Source of the DNA: an uncultured Colwellia sp.
GTDB taxonomy: Bacteria; Pseudomonadota; Gammaproteobacteria; Enterobacterales; Alteromonadaceae
DNA length: 64,000 bases
Direction of reading: 5' to 3'
NCBI GenBank assembly: GCA_913062815.1
Contig: CAJXWZ010000009.1
Span: 109,371 to 173,370 of the forward strand
Both the position numbers and the translations under genes were made by a program. Positions within the stretch are counted from its first letter, which is position 1. Every line of letters starts with the position of its first letter. Shown here in pieces: positions 1 to 8,047 of this stretch. Below the pieces are notes generated by a model. The model had not been told where the DNA came from. It worked only from the letters and a program-made list of their open reading frames with translations, and did not search any database.

Positions 1-395
1 GGTGTCAAATCGTCTAATGAATGTATATCGATATGACTATCGGCCTTAACAGCAAAACCATATTCAGTACTAAATAAAGGTTCTTTGCCATAAATAACAA
101 ATTTTGTTCGTGCTTCTTTAAAAGAAAGCACATTGACATCAATGATACCTACTTCCATGTATTTATGAGTTCGTTTAATTGGGATTACTTTGAAATTTAA
201 AATGTATTCTTGCTGATTAATACACAAATTAAGCAGTTCTTTACCTATCCCCTTCATTTCACTATTTTTGGGCATAAAAAAAGGAGGCCAATCATCATCA
301 TCAATTAGAACAGTAGTTTTCGCATATAATGACAATGTCAGACATGCATTCAATAAGAAAGCAGCAATAACTTTCAGTGATCTCGATTTAAGCAT
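1..395 (-). CDS. Family 3 solute-binding protein, partial (runs off left edge)
   Basis: I translated this by hand because it is cut by the window edge; about 131 residues are visible. It begins with a signal peptide (positively charged start, then a hydrophobic stretch ending near LSLYA). It continues with DDDDWPPFF and later with the KEARTKF and YGKEPLF segments. This layout is typical of periplasmic amino-acid-binding (SBP_bac_3-like) proteins. The ATG is the first in frame and directly precedes the signal peptide. No permease or ATPase gene is visible beside it, so it may be a stand-alone sensor or binding protein, like the two related genes near 25.3 kb and 50.8 kb. The ligand is unknown. 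Confidence 0.7.
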   Translation of the reverse strand, partial: MLKSRSLKVIAAFLLNACLTLSLYAKTTVLIDDDDWPPFFMPKNSEMKGIGKELLNLCINQQEYILNFKVIPIKRTHKYMEVGIIDVNVLSFKEARTKFVIYGKEPLFSTEYGFAVKADSHIDIHSLDDLT

Positions 396-407
396 TTATA
401 TATAAAA

Positions 408-479
408 GGAAGATCTTTATTAGAGCCGCTGCAAAACAGACATTAATTCGTATGCTGCAGCTCTAACAAAAAATCTTCC
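408..479 (-). terminator. Long imperfect inverted repeat, probable terminator
   Basis: The outer arms GGAAGATCTTTATTAGAGC and its near-perfect complement pair, with further pairing around GCTGCA. Read on the minus strand the stem is followed by TTTTAT. It lies just after the stop codon of the TonB receptor gene, so it probably ends that transcript before the solute-binding protein gene. Confidence 0.5.
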
Positions 480-522
480 ATACCTTGTTTATATTTGAGT
501 AACAAAGAACATCGTTAACCAA

Positions 523-3500
523 TTAAAAACGATAACGTAAGCCTAATTGTGCTTTCCAAACTGATGGAATTTTTGCAACAGTCTGTGTAGGCTTTGTGAA
601 ATTATCATAAACATACTGACCTGCATCATTAATTGATACATCAACTACAGGTGCATTAAATGGTTGGTTATAAGACTCAGCTCTGCCCCAATCGTTATTA
701 ATTAAATTACCTAAATTTTCAATATCGAAACTAATTTCTAAGGTTTGATCACCAAAGACCTTAATCTCTTGCATTATGTGTAGATCTAAACGATTAATCC
801 AGCTACTAGTACAGCTATGACGAGGTGAGATTGTTCCAGGCGTTAAACAGCTTTCGCCATTAATATAAGCTGAAAATCCTGCACTATCAAAGCCGTCGGC
901 ATAAGTAACTAATGGATCATTATCACCTGTTGGTACATATAAAGATTGTGAGTTATAACCAACCCAAGAGGCAAAATCTACAAATCCGCCAAATGTTGGG
1001 ACATCTGTTCTCATAGTATGGCTAAAGTGACGACCATCACGACCAGTATAAGCCAGAGATACCACTGATAGATTATTTCCAAACAGTTCATTGGTCCACG
1101 TTAGCGTTGAAGTTAGGCGACTCTCAATTTCAAATTCAGAGTTAAATACGCTGTCAGATTGAAAATCTGAATTAGCTGGCATTGAATATCCCTCAAAAGC
1201 CACAAAAGCATTACCTGGGTTAACTTCTGTAATATTTTGGTAGGTATAACTCAGATAAAAATCAAAATTCCCCATGTCCGTTTCAAAATTATTGCTCGCG
1301 GCAAAAGTCCATACTTGTCCCTTACCTTTATCAGTACTCTCAAGGCTTAAATCAAACGGGGCTGGTGAGTCATAAATAGGACGACCATCCGGTGCCTGCC
1401 CTACTTGTTTCATGTTTAATTCTTCATATCGTGAAGAGTTTTTAACTTGACTAAATATAACATCAGCACTCAATAACCAGTCTTCTCCTAAAAATCCTAG
1501 GTCTTGTTGACGTTCAATAGCAAAATTTAACTTCCATTGACTTGGGATTTCAAAATCAGGAGCAATGCTGTTGGTATCACTATTGCCACCACTAAAACCA
1601 CCGACAGCTAAAAAGTCTAAGACCTCTTGAGGTGTATTTTTGCCATTAAAACAGCCGCCAAAACAACCGGCGAAAGTTTTACGTACACCATCATTACCAT
1701 AAGAATTTGAAAGCCAAACGTTAGGTGCACCACCGCCAAACAAGCCAAAACCTGCACGAATAACCGTTTCGTCGTCATAGGTCCAATTAACACCCAAACG
1801 AGGTTCGAGTAAGTCTAATCCATCAAAATTGTTTTGGTTACTATATCCATGTCGACCAACAAAGTTATTATTTAATACTGGTTTATCATCGTTAGAATAC
1901 TTGGTATAACGAACACCAGCAGTTAAAGTAACATCATCAGTTACCGACCACTCGTCTTGTGCATAAACAGTTGTAGTATTGTATTCAAATGAATCTATGG
2001 CATCGCTCGTATCACCACTGAGCGCGTTTTGAAATACATGAAAACCTAGATTGTTTTCAAAATCTTCAATACTAGCAAATTGTGTCATTCCCAATGAGCC
2101 AAATACAAATGTATTTACAATTGAAAGTTGCTCATGTTCAATCCCCATAGTAATTAAATGTTCATCAGATAAGTAATAGTCTGCTTTAAATTTAATCATG
2201 TCTCTATCATTAGATAATGCGTTGGCATGTCTAAATTGATCTGGGCCAATATATAACTGACCGCCGTTAGGTGTGCCAATCAAAAACTGAGCAAAATTGT
2301 TACCAAAAATGGGGATTTGCTCGGTATTGACTTCTTTACGAGCAAATTTAAACTCTGTTGATAAATCATCGGTCCAATCAGAAAACACTTGTAAGCTATA
2401 AGCGGTTAATGTTTCGTTCATGTTGTAGCGATTAGACTCTGCTGTTGCCCAATTGGCGCTTGGGAACGTTTCAGCCCAGAAATCACGTACTGTATTACCT
2501 TCGTTATCTTGATAAGTAAAAGATGCACGGTGCTCATCATTAATGTACCAATCAAACTTCAATAACAACTTTTCATCTTTTTCGTCTGATAAAGTATCAT
2601 ATCCGCCAATATCATAATCCCAAACCCGTTGAGATATTTCTGCAATGCGATCAAAGTCGCCTTGAGTAACCCCTACTTTTTCATTTGGCTCAGCTATGCC
2701 ATTTTCATTATCTAAAGTAAATTGGTAAGGCTTAGTGGAGTCAAATTTTTCATAAGCGGCAAAAAAGAATAGCTTGTCTTGGATAATTGGCCCACCTAAA
2801 GTAAAGCCGTACGAATCTTCTGAAAACTCACCAATGTTTAGACTGCCACCTTCACTTTTGTCACCCGCAAGACTGTCATCAGCTCGAAAGTAAAAAGCAC
2901 TACCATGAAATTCATTAGTACCCGATTTAGTCACTATATTTATACTGCCGCCTTGAAAGTCACCATAGGTAACTTCAAAAGGAGCAACATTAACTACCAT
3001 TTGTTCTATAGCATCTAAAGAAATTGGGGTGCGTCGTCCAGGGTAACCATTTTTATTCAAGCCAAAATCATCATTTTGCTTAACACCATCAATAGTCAGG
3101 CTATTACCACGAACATTACCACCGGCTATAGAAAGTGCCGGACCACCGTCGGCCGTGACATCAACCATCATCCTTGAATCGCGTTGTAGCACAGACTTTA
3201 GATCACGACTAATAGCTACACTATTTTCAATATCTTTTGAGTTAAACTCTTCACTAGGACCTTTTTTATAAGTACCTGCCATCGCTAACTGCCCAGTGAC
3301 CGTTATGCGCTCAACGTTTTCTTGTGGTACAGAGGTCAGGCTCACTTTTGATGCTTCACCTAACTTTAAATAAAGCTCCTTCACATTATTGAATTTAAGT
3401 TCTGTACCTCCAGATATCCGAACAATATAAGGGCCACCCACAGGTAAACCTCTTAAATTAAAAGCACCACTATCGTTTGTAGTGATATTTTTGACTTTTC

Positions 3501-3666
3501 CTGTAGGTTGATGCACAACTTGAACGCTAATATTAGCAAGCGCAATACCTGAAGCATCAAGCACTTCCCCGCGTATTGCTGATGATGTTTCAGATGCTAA
3601 AATAGGTGTTTGTATGAACAAAGATGATGCCGTAATAATGGCGGTAGCAAGTTTACTGATTTTCAT
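523..3666 (-). CDS. TonB-dependent receptor with N-terminal carboxypeptidase-regulatory-like domain
   Basis: This is a 1047-residue outer-membrane receptor. A signal peptide (about residues 1-24, ending PILA) is followed by a beta-sandwich carboxypeptidase-regulatory-like domain (about 30-110). Next comes a plug (about 130-260, with NVRGNSLTIDG and GGSINIVTKSG), then a long beta-barrel ending in the aromatic terminus LGLRYRF. Such receptors take up substrates using TonB energy. The substrate cannot be read from sequence. A shared palindrome 57 bp before the start also precedes deoD and a nuclease/phosphatase remnant, so a nucleoside, nucleotide or nucleic-acid product is my inference. The gene is separated from its upstream neighbour by 1.3 kb of decayed DNA. 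Confidence 0.88.
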   Translation of the reverse strand: MKISKLATAIITASSLFIQTPILASETSSAIRGEVLDASGIALANISVQVVHQPTGKVKNITTNDSGAFNLRGLPVGGPYIVRISGGTELKFNNVKELYLKLGEASKVSLTSVPQENVERITVTGQLAMAGTYKKGPSEEFNSKDIENSVAISRDLKSVLQRDSRMMVDVTADGGPALSIAGGNVRGNSLTIDGVKQNDDFGLNKNGYPGRRTPISLDAIEQMVVNVAPFEVTYGDFQGGSINIVTKSGTNEFHGSAFYFRADDSLAGDKSEGGSLNIGEFSEDSYGFTLGGPIIQDKLFFFAAYEKFDSTKPYQFTLDNENGIAEPNEKVGVTQGDFDRIAEISQRVWDYDIGGYDTLSDEKDEKLLLKFDWYINDEHRASFTYQDNEGNTVRDFWAETFPSANWATAESNRYNMNETLTAYSLQVFSDWTDDLSTEFKFARKEVNTEQIPIFGNNFAQFLIGTPNGGQLYIGPDQFRHANALSNDRDMIKFKADYYLSDEHLITMGIEHEQLSIVNTFVFGSLGMTQFASIEDFENNLGFHVFQNALSGDTSDAIDSFEYNTTTVYAQDEWSVTDDVTLTAGVRYTKYSNDDKPVLNNNFVGRHGYSNQNNFDGLDLLEPRLGVNWTYDDETVIRAGFGLFGGGAPNVWLSNSYGNDGVRKTFAGCFGGCFNGKNTPQEVLDFLAVGGFSGGNSDTNSIAPDFEIPSQWKLNFAIERQQDLGFLGEDWLLSADVIFSQVKNSSRYEELNMKQVGQAPDGRPIYDSPAPFDLSLESTDKGKGQVWTFAASNNFETDMGNFDFYLSYTYQNITEVNPGNAFVAFEGYSMPANSDFQSDSVFNSEFEIESRLTSTLTWTNELFGNNLSVVSLAYTGRDGRHFSHTMRTDVPTFGGFVDFASWVGYNSQSLYVPTGDNDPLVTYADGFDSAGFSAYINGESCLTPGTISPRHSCTSSWINRLDLHIMQEIKVFGDQTLEISFDIENLGNLINNDWGRAESYNQPFNAPVVDVSINDAGQYVYDNFTKPTQTVAKIPSVWKAQLGLRYRF

Positions 3667-3722
3667 TATTAATTACCCTCATGTATCGAATTTTTATTTT
3701 ACTTTTTAACAACTCTTGATAA

Positions 3723-3746
3723 AAACCTGTCACATATGACAAGTTT
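3723..3746. promoter_or_regulatory. Palindromic operator, copy 1 (TonB receptor promoter)
   Basis: AAACCTGTCA, four bases, TGACAAGTTT: ten-base arms with one mismatch. It lies 57 bp upstream of the TonB receptor start. It matches the copies at 4242 and 5724. The likely binder is the TetR-type protein encoded at 5847 (inference). Confidence 0.75.
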
Positions 3747-4241
3747 AATTCACAATTTAACACCTTAAAAAATAAACTCAATAAAATTGTTTGTTTTATC
3801 GTCATTAAAATAGATACCTTTTCAGAATATGCTAGCTTAAAAAGGAGTCAAAAATAATAAACGGAGAATCGTATATAAAATATAAACATATTTATCAAAT
3901 AGTTAATATGTCTGGTAATTGTAAGATCACATACCAAAGAAGACAGTCTAGTCAAAAGCGTATAGTTAAACACAGGCAATTCAGGATACAGTTTTGCTAA
4001 GTTTTTCAATTTCTGTTTTTTATTTTGACTTAAAAACGCAGATTTTATAGCGTTCCCTTGTAATGTTCGTCTTTACAGGACTGTTAAGGCAAACTCATTC
4101 GTAGCTACTGCATATGCATTTTCCATATCAGCTTAGCAGTTACAACATATTGATTTAACTTAATTTCCGTAATGATTTTCTCTTTATATTAAATAGTACA
4201 ATATCTCCTTGATCATAAAGTCAATATGTTCACAGTCACAA
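3747..4241. other. Intergenic, no gene recognised
   Basis: About 500 bases of AT-rich DNA. I see no open frame of note, RNA gene or clear repeat. It probably contains decayed sequence continuous with the pseudogene that follows, but nothing is recognisable. Confidence 0.4.
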
Positions 4242-4265
4242 AAACCCGTCATAGTTGACAGGTTT
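4242..4265. promoter_or_regulatory. Palindromic operator, copy 2 (before pseudogene)
   Basis: AAACCCGTCA, four bases, TGACAGGTTT: one mismatch between the arms. It lies about 58 bp upstream of the first codon of the decayed nuclease/phosphatase frame, the same spacing as at the TonB receptor. The dead gene was therefore probably once part of the same regulon. Confidence 0.7.
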
Positions 4266-4322
4266 TTGTCAGATTAAAAGTATAGATATAGATGAAAACG
4301 CCTAAAACGGTAAATACTCCTT

Positions 4323-4904
4323 GTGAGAACTATAGCTTTATTACCTTTCACGAACATACAAGCAAGTAAGGAAAACAATATTAAAGTCGCTAGTTTCAAT
4401 GTCAGTATTGATACCACTATTTATATTAAACATGGCAAAGTTGGTATTGAGCTAAGCCAATTGCAAAACAATGACCATAGTAAAATTAAGAATGTAGCCT
4501 AGCTAATCCAACATGTGCGCGCTGACAAACCAGTTAATGAACGAATTTGACTATATTTAAAATTCAGCCAAAGTATTTAAAACATGTTGAAAAACTTTAA
4601 AAGTGATTTGAATATTTCTTTACAAGGGCTATACCAATAGATTATCCGTATTTTTATTACAGCTGTGTTAACACGGGGACTCATATAGGACTTGATTTAG
4701 ATTATGATGGTAAAATATCGGCAACATGGGCGATGCCTATGGTTTTGGGCTTTATCAACAAATTAAATTAATGATTGATAAAAGAACTATTGCCGATTGG
4801 ACCACAAGTGATCATACCGGCATAGATGTACAAGTTCTTGCAACAAGAGCTGGAGCAGAGATATCTAAAGATCATCAAGCCAAAAAAAATTTGCTTTGTT
4901 ATTG
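4323..4904 (+). pseudogene. Decayed exported endonuclease/exonuclease/phosphatase-like gene with an alkaline-phosphatase-like tail
   Basis: No intact frame exists, but fragments are recognisable across three frames. A signal-peptide-like start at 4323 (VRTIALLPF...IQA) leads directly into IKVASFNVSI, the opening of the exported endonuclease/exonuclease/phosphatase family. A stop follows at about 4500. A shift then gives LMNEFDYI (about 4536-4560), another gives VNTGTHIGLDLDYDGK (about 4669-4715), and another gives MGDAYGFGLYQQ. The last part, from about 4790, reads ADWTTSDHTGIDVQVLA, which resembles the end of alkaline phosphatases. It may be two neighbouring genes collapsed by a deletion. 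It has at least three frameshifts and several stops. Confidence 0.7.
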
Positions 4905-4957
4905 AACATCAAGCATAACGCTGAGTAGGGAAGCACCTTGAGCAAATTAGGGTGATT

Positions 4958-5662
4958 TTAAAGTAAACTTTCTAAAGTTAGCTTTATCATTTCACCAAAC
5001 TTAAGTTCACGATCGCTCGCTGACATTTTTTCACCCGTTTTAATATGATCGCTAACCGTTAAAATGGTTAAAGCTTTTTTACCCAATTCAGCTGCCACAC
5101 CATAAAGCCCTGCAGCTTCCATTTCTACAGCCAAAACCCCATGCTTTTCAATAGTGTCAAAAACTTTAGTATTGGGCACATAAAACAAGTCTGCTGAAAA
5201 AATATTACCTACTTTTACTTTCGTACCAGCCTTATCGGCAGCTGCAACGGCATTACTTAGCAAGCTATAGTCTGCTATGGCCGCAAAATCTAAATTATCA
5301 AAACGTTGGCGATTCACATTTGAGTCTGTGCTAGCTCCCATAGCAATGATGATATCTTGCAATTTAATATCATCTTGAATAGCACCGCAGCTACCTACTC
5401 GAATAATATTTTCGACATTGTAGTTTTGGTAAAGCTCATGTGCATATATGGAAATTGAGGGTATTCCCATACCTGAGCCCATGACAGAAACACGTTTCCC
5501 TTTATATTCTCCAGTGTAGCCAAACATATTTCTAACGGCTGTCACCTTCTTAAAGTTAGTTAAAAAGTTTTCAGCAATATATTTAGCTCTTAAAGGGTCA
5601 CCTGGCATGATAACAGTTTCTGCAAACTCTCCTTGTTGCGCAGCTATATGTGGTGTCGACAT
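4958..5662 (-). CDS. deoD: Purine nucleoside phosphorylase, DeoD type
   Basis: The 234-residue product catalyses phosphorolysis of purine (deoxy)nucleosides to base plus (deoxy)ribose-1-phosphate in the cytoplasm. Family signatures include [14 protein letters not shown] near the N-terminus, [16 protein letters not shown], and [12 protein letters not shown] with the purine-site glutamate. I place the start at the ATG giving MSTPHIAA, because GGAG lies eight bases upstream. A TTG 15 bases earlier would add MGVKK but lacks a ribosome site. The gene is divergent from the TetR regulator, with a shared palindrome between them. Confidence 0.96.
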   Translation of the reverse strand: MSTPHIAAQQGEFAETVIMPGDPLRAKYIAENFLTNFKKVTAVRNMFGYTGEYKGKRVSVMGSGMGIPSISIYAHELYQNYNVENIIRVGSCGAIQDDIKLQDIIIAMGASTDSNVNRQRFDNLDFAAIADYSLLSNAVAAADKAGTKVKVGNIFSADLFYVPNTKVFDTIEKHGVLAVEMEAAGLYGVAAELGKKALTILTVSDHIKTGEKMSASDRELKFGEMIKLTLESLL

Positions 5663-5723
5663 TTTCTTAACTCCCAATTGATTAGTTTGTTACATGGATA
5701 TATCTCATAGATAACTCCAAACA

Positions 5724-5747
5724 AAACCTGACAAGTGTGACAGGTTT
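5724..5747. promoter_or_regulatory. Palindromic operator, copy 3 (deoD/tetR divergent promoter)
   Basis: AAACCTGACA, four bases, TGACAGGTTT: one mismatch. It is 61 bp from the deoD start and about 100 bp from the tetR start, so one bound dimer could control both directions. Together with copies 1 and 2 it gives the consensus AAACCTGTCA-N4-TGACAGGTTT. Confidence 0.78.
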
Positions 5748-5846
5748 TTTACAGTTTAGACAAAATATTTATTCTATTCAAGCATTAAAATGCTAGGATC
5801 TGTTTATATAAATTTAATAAGCTAAAATTATTTTCTGGAGAATAAG

Positions 5847-6497
5847 TTGTCTAACGTGCAAGTAGTAAAGTTTAGTCAGATAAAAGCATTACAAACGGGT
5901 CAATTAAGAAAAAAGAATCAAGAAATTATTTTAAAAGCAGCCGAAAAAGAATTTATTAAATTTGGCTTTGAAGGTACGTCAGTAAGGAGCATTGCTGAGC
6001 GAGCCAATATCCCGAGAACAAATGTGCATTACTATTACAAAAATAAAGAAGCAATTTATGGCGATATTCTGTCAAGAATATTAGAGTTGTGGGATGATGC
6101 TGTTATTATCGCAAATGATGATCCTTATGCAGTTCTAAGCGAATATATCAAAGTAAAAATACAATTTGCTAAAACGAATCCGGACGCCTCTAAAATTTTT
6201 GCTAGTGAAATGATACACGGTGCGCCCAGATTACAAGAGTACCTTGCCACTGATTTTAAAGAATGGATCAACAGAGTAAGTGACATTATTCAAACCTGGA
6301 TTGATCAAGGTAAAATGGATGATATTGACCCACTTCACTTAATGTTTTGTATTTGGGGCTCTACCCAACATTATGCGGATTTTGGCACTCAAGTTAAAGC
6401 AGCCATGGGTAAAAAAACGCTATCAAATAGAGATTTCAACCAAATAGCTAAATCACTAACACACATAATCCTTAAAGGCTGCGGATTAATAAAGTAA
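5847..6497 (+). CDS. TetR-family transcriptional regulator, RutR-like
   Basis: The 216-residue protein has an N-terminal TetR helix-turn-helix (about residues 24-70: ILKAAEKEFIKFGFEGTSVRSIAERA, then NVHYYYKNKEAIY). The C-terminal ligand domain, with FASEMIHGAPRL and WIDQGKMDDIDPLHLMFCIWG, resembles RutR, the pyrimidine-responsive regulator. The start is TTG, supported by GGAG six bases upstream and the lack of a better ATG. It is divergent from deoD. I infer that it represses its own gene, deoD and the TonB receptor through the repeated palindrome, with a nucleobase or nucleoside as effector. Confidence 0.87.
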   Translation: MSNVQVVKFSQIKALQTGQLRKKNQEIILKAAEKEFIKFGFEGTSVRSIAERANIPRTNVHYYYKNKEAIYGDILSRILELWDDAVIIANDDPYAVLSEYIKVKIQFAKTNPDASKIFASEMIHGAPRLQEYLATDFKEWINRVSDIIQTWIDQGKMDDIDPLHLMFCIWGSTQHYADFGTQVKAAMGKKTLSNRDFNQIAKSLTHIILKGCGLIK

Positions 6498-6721
6498 TCT
6501 TTCTATGATACAGATACAACTTTGCTTTATATGTAGCCACATATTTTCATTCACCGTGAAGACTTAAAATACTTTATGCCAAACATAGAAATTTTATGTT
6601 CCGGTACTAATATAGAGATTATTTGACTAATAAATTCATTAGAAATTTATGTATTTCAAAGGTGAGCTGGTTTAATGATATAGGACACTTTGATGAAGGA
6701 TAATTTTCTAATTATTTGAGG

Positions 6722-6790
6722 TGTTTTATCAATCAAAAACGACAATACAAAACCTACACTAATGCTTTTAAAGAAGAAGCATTGTCTTTA
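6722..6790 (+). pseudogene. IS3-type transposase orfA, N-terminal fragment
   Basis: A short stretch reads INQKRQYKTYTNAFKEEALSL, the beginning of IS3-family OrfA helix-turn-helix proteins. The similarity stops abruptly at about 6790, where a 27-bp sequence begins that recurs at 51615. No complete insertion sequence is present. The complementary middle part of such an orfA lies at 51.65 kb. Confidence 0.55.
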
Positions 6791-6817
6791 TGTAGTGGCC
6801 TAGTGGTAGTGCCCAAT
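6791..6817 (+). repeat. 27-bp direct repeat, left copy
   Basis: It starts TGTAGTGGCCTAGTGG and ends TAGTGCCCAAT, and matches 51615-51641 at 25 of 27 bases in the same orientation. Both copies abut a broken IS3-type orfA fragment. It may be a target duplication, a recombination scar, or part of an element I do not recognise. Confidence 0.65.
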
Positions 6818-6919
6818 TAAATAAATAAAGTTTCAAACTTTTTTTTAATGCCCTCCTACTTACTAGTTATATGAAATAAAAAACAAACTGTTTTGTTCTA
6901 ACTAAAAAAGGGTTTTACT

Positions 6920-7477
6920 ATGACATTATTAAAAAGATTTACACCCGCAATTATCACTACGTGTTTATTAACAACTTTCGTATTTTCTGCTCAAAGTGAG
7001 ACACAACAAAACGATTATAAAATCCAGATTATCGATGATTGTCAGGTCATTAAAGAATATAAAATGACCAATGAACAAATTGAGTCTTACCTAGCGCTTA
7101 AAGTCGAAGAAGAAAAAATGAGCTTATTAGAAGCTCCCATTTCTGCGATACAAGACTCACTAGATAGCTATTCAGAACAAATTGACGAGTTAACAGAGCT
7201 CGCTATTCAAGAAACAGCGCAAAGTTTATATATCGATAAAGACTACCTTAAACAGCAAGAACACGTTGTAGAAAAGCTGCATGCATTCATGAAAATACAC
7301 CAGCAAGATTTTAATGCTTTAGGAAAACAAGGAGAAAAAATTGGTAAAGTTGCTGATATCTTTGTAGCGTCTTTGGAAGATACAATTGGCGATAGTAAAC
7401 ATCAACAAATTCATATTTCGTCACCTGACGATCAGGAAAACAATTATCAATGTCACAATAATGTTTTTAATATTTAA
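6920..7477 (+). CDS. Small exported protein of unknown function
   Basis: This 185-residue protein has a clear signal peptide (MTLLKRFTP..., cleavage near FSAQSE). The mature part is acidic and helical, with a likely coiled-coil stretch (about residues 50-130, rich in E, Q, L and I). It has two cysteines, in DDCQVI near the mature start and YQCHN near the end, which could pair in the periplasm. It is a stand-alone gene downstream of the transposase remnant. I do not recognise the family; the layout loosely recalls small periplasmic DUF2884-type proteins, but I cannot support that. Confidence 0.7.
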   Translation: MTLLKRFTPAIITTCLLTTFVFSAQSETQQNDYKIQIIDDCQVIKEYKMTNEQIESYLALKVEEEKMSLLEAPISAIQDSLDSYSEQIDELTELAIQETAQSLYIDKDYLKQQEHVVEKLHAFMKIHQQDFNALGKQGEKIGKVADIFVASLEDTIGDSKHQQIHISSPDDQENNYQCHNNVFNI

Positions 7478-7669
7478 AAATAAAATCATTAGAGCATAAA
7501 AGTTATCTGTTTGCCCCTGGCAGATAGCTGCCTAGCTATTTCCGCGCAAGCGGTTTGGTTCTTTTAGCGAGCAAAGGTCATAAAGTAATCATTCATACTA
7601 ACCATTTCGAAGATGACATGCATGGATGCACTAAATCCACGCATTTTTCTATCGCACATAAATGTGCTC

Positions 7670-7717
7670 GCTACAGCTCAGAGGATAAGCGCTACAGCTC
7701 AGAGGATAAGCGCTACA
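7670..7717. repeat. Tandem duplication of a 21-bp unit
   Basis: GCTACAGCTCAGAGGATAAGC occurs twice without a gap (7670-7690 and 7691-7711) and is followed by the first six bases of a third copy. It lies in non-coding DNA between the small exported protein and a terminator. The short open frame that spans it looks fortuitous. Confidence 0.8.
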
Positions 7718-7751
7718 AACCCATTTCTATTGTAACTTATCAATAAAAAAC

Positions 7752-7788
7752 AAAAAGCCCGTTAACTCTTTCGAATTAACGGGCTTTT
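7752..7788. terminator. Rho-independent terminator, probably bidirectional
   Basis: AAAAAGCCCGTTAA and TTAACGGGCTTTT form a strong GC-rich stem flanked by A and T runs on both sides. It closes the transcript of the small exported protein on the plus strand and could serve the minus strand. From here to 8047 I see no gene. Confidence 0.88.
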
Positions 7789-8047
7789 ATAAATGTGTCG
7801 GAGGATGTAGTCCCATGCTAACTAGTCTCCGTAATTTTCCCTAAAAACAGTGTAAGTAAATGGGAAACTTTTGTAAGAACTTCAGTAAAGCCTCTAAAAC
7901 TAAACGTATCAACTTAATATCAGCTAGTTACTCTTATAATCCAAGAACATCGAGATATAAAAATATTAACCAAAAACCGAATATTACTACTCAGCTTTAC
8001 TAACTTAAGCCAATGGAGTGATTAGTTATACCAGCCGTTTTAAGTTC

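Noticed and set aside
7555..7746. A 63-codon open frame starting at TTG
   Set aside because: It has no ribosome site, spans a perfect 21-bp tandem duplication, and its product has no recognisable feature. The duplication unit being a multiple of three keeps the frame open by chance.
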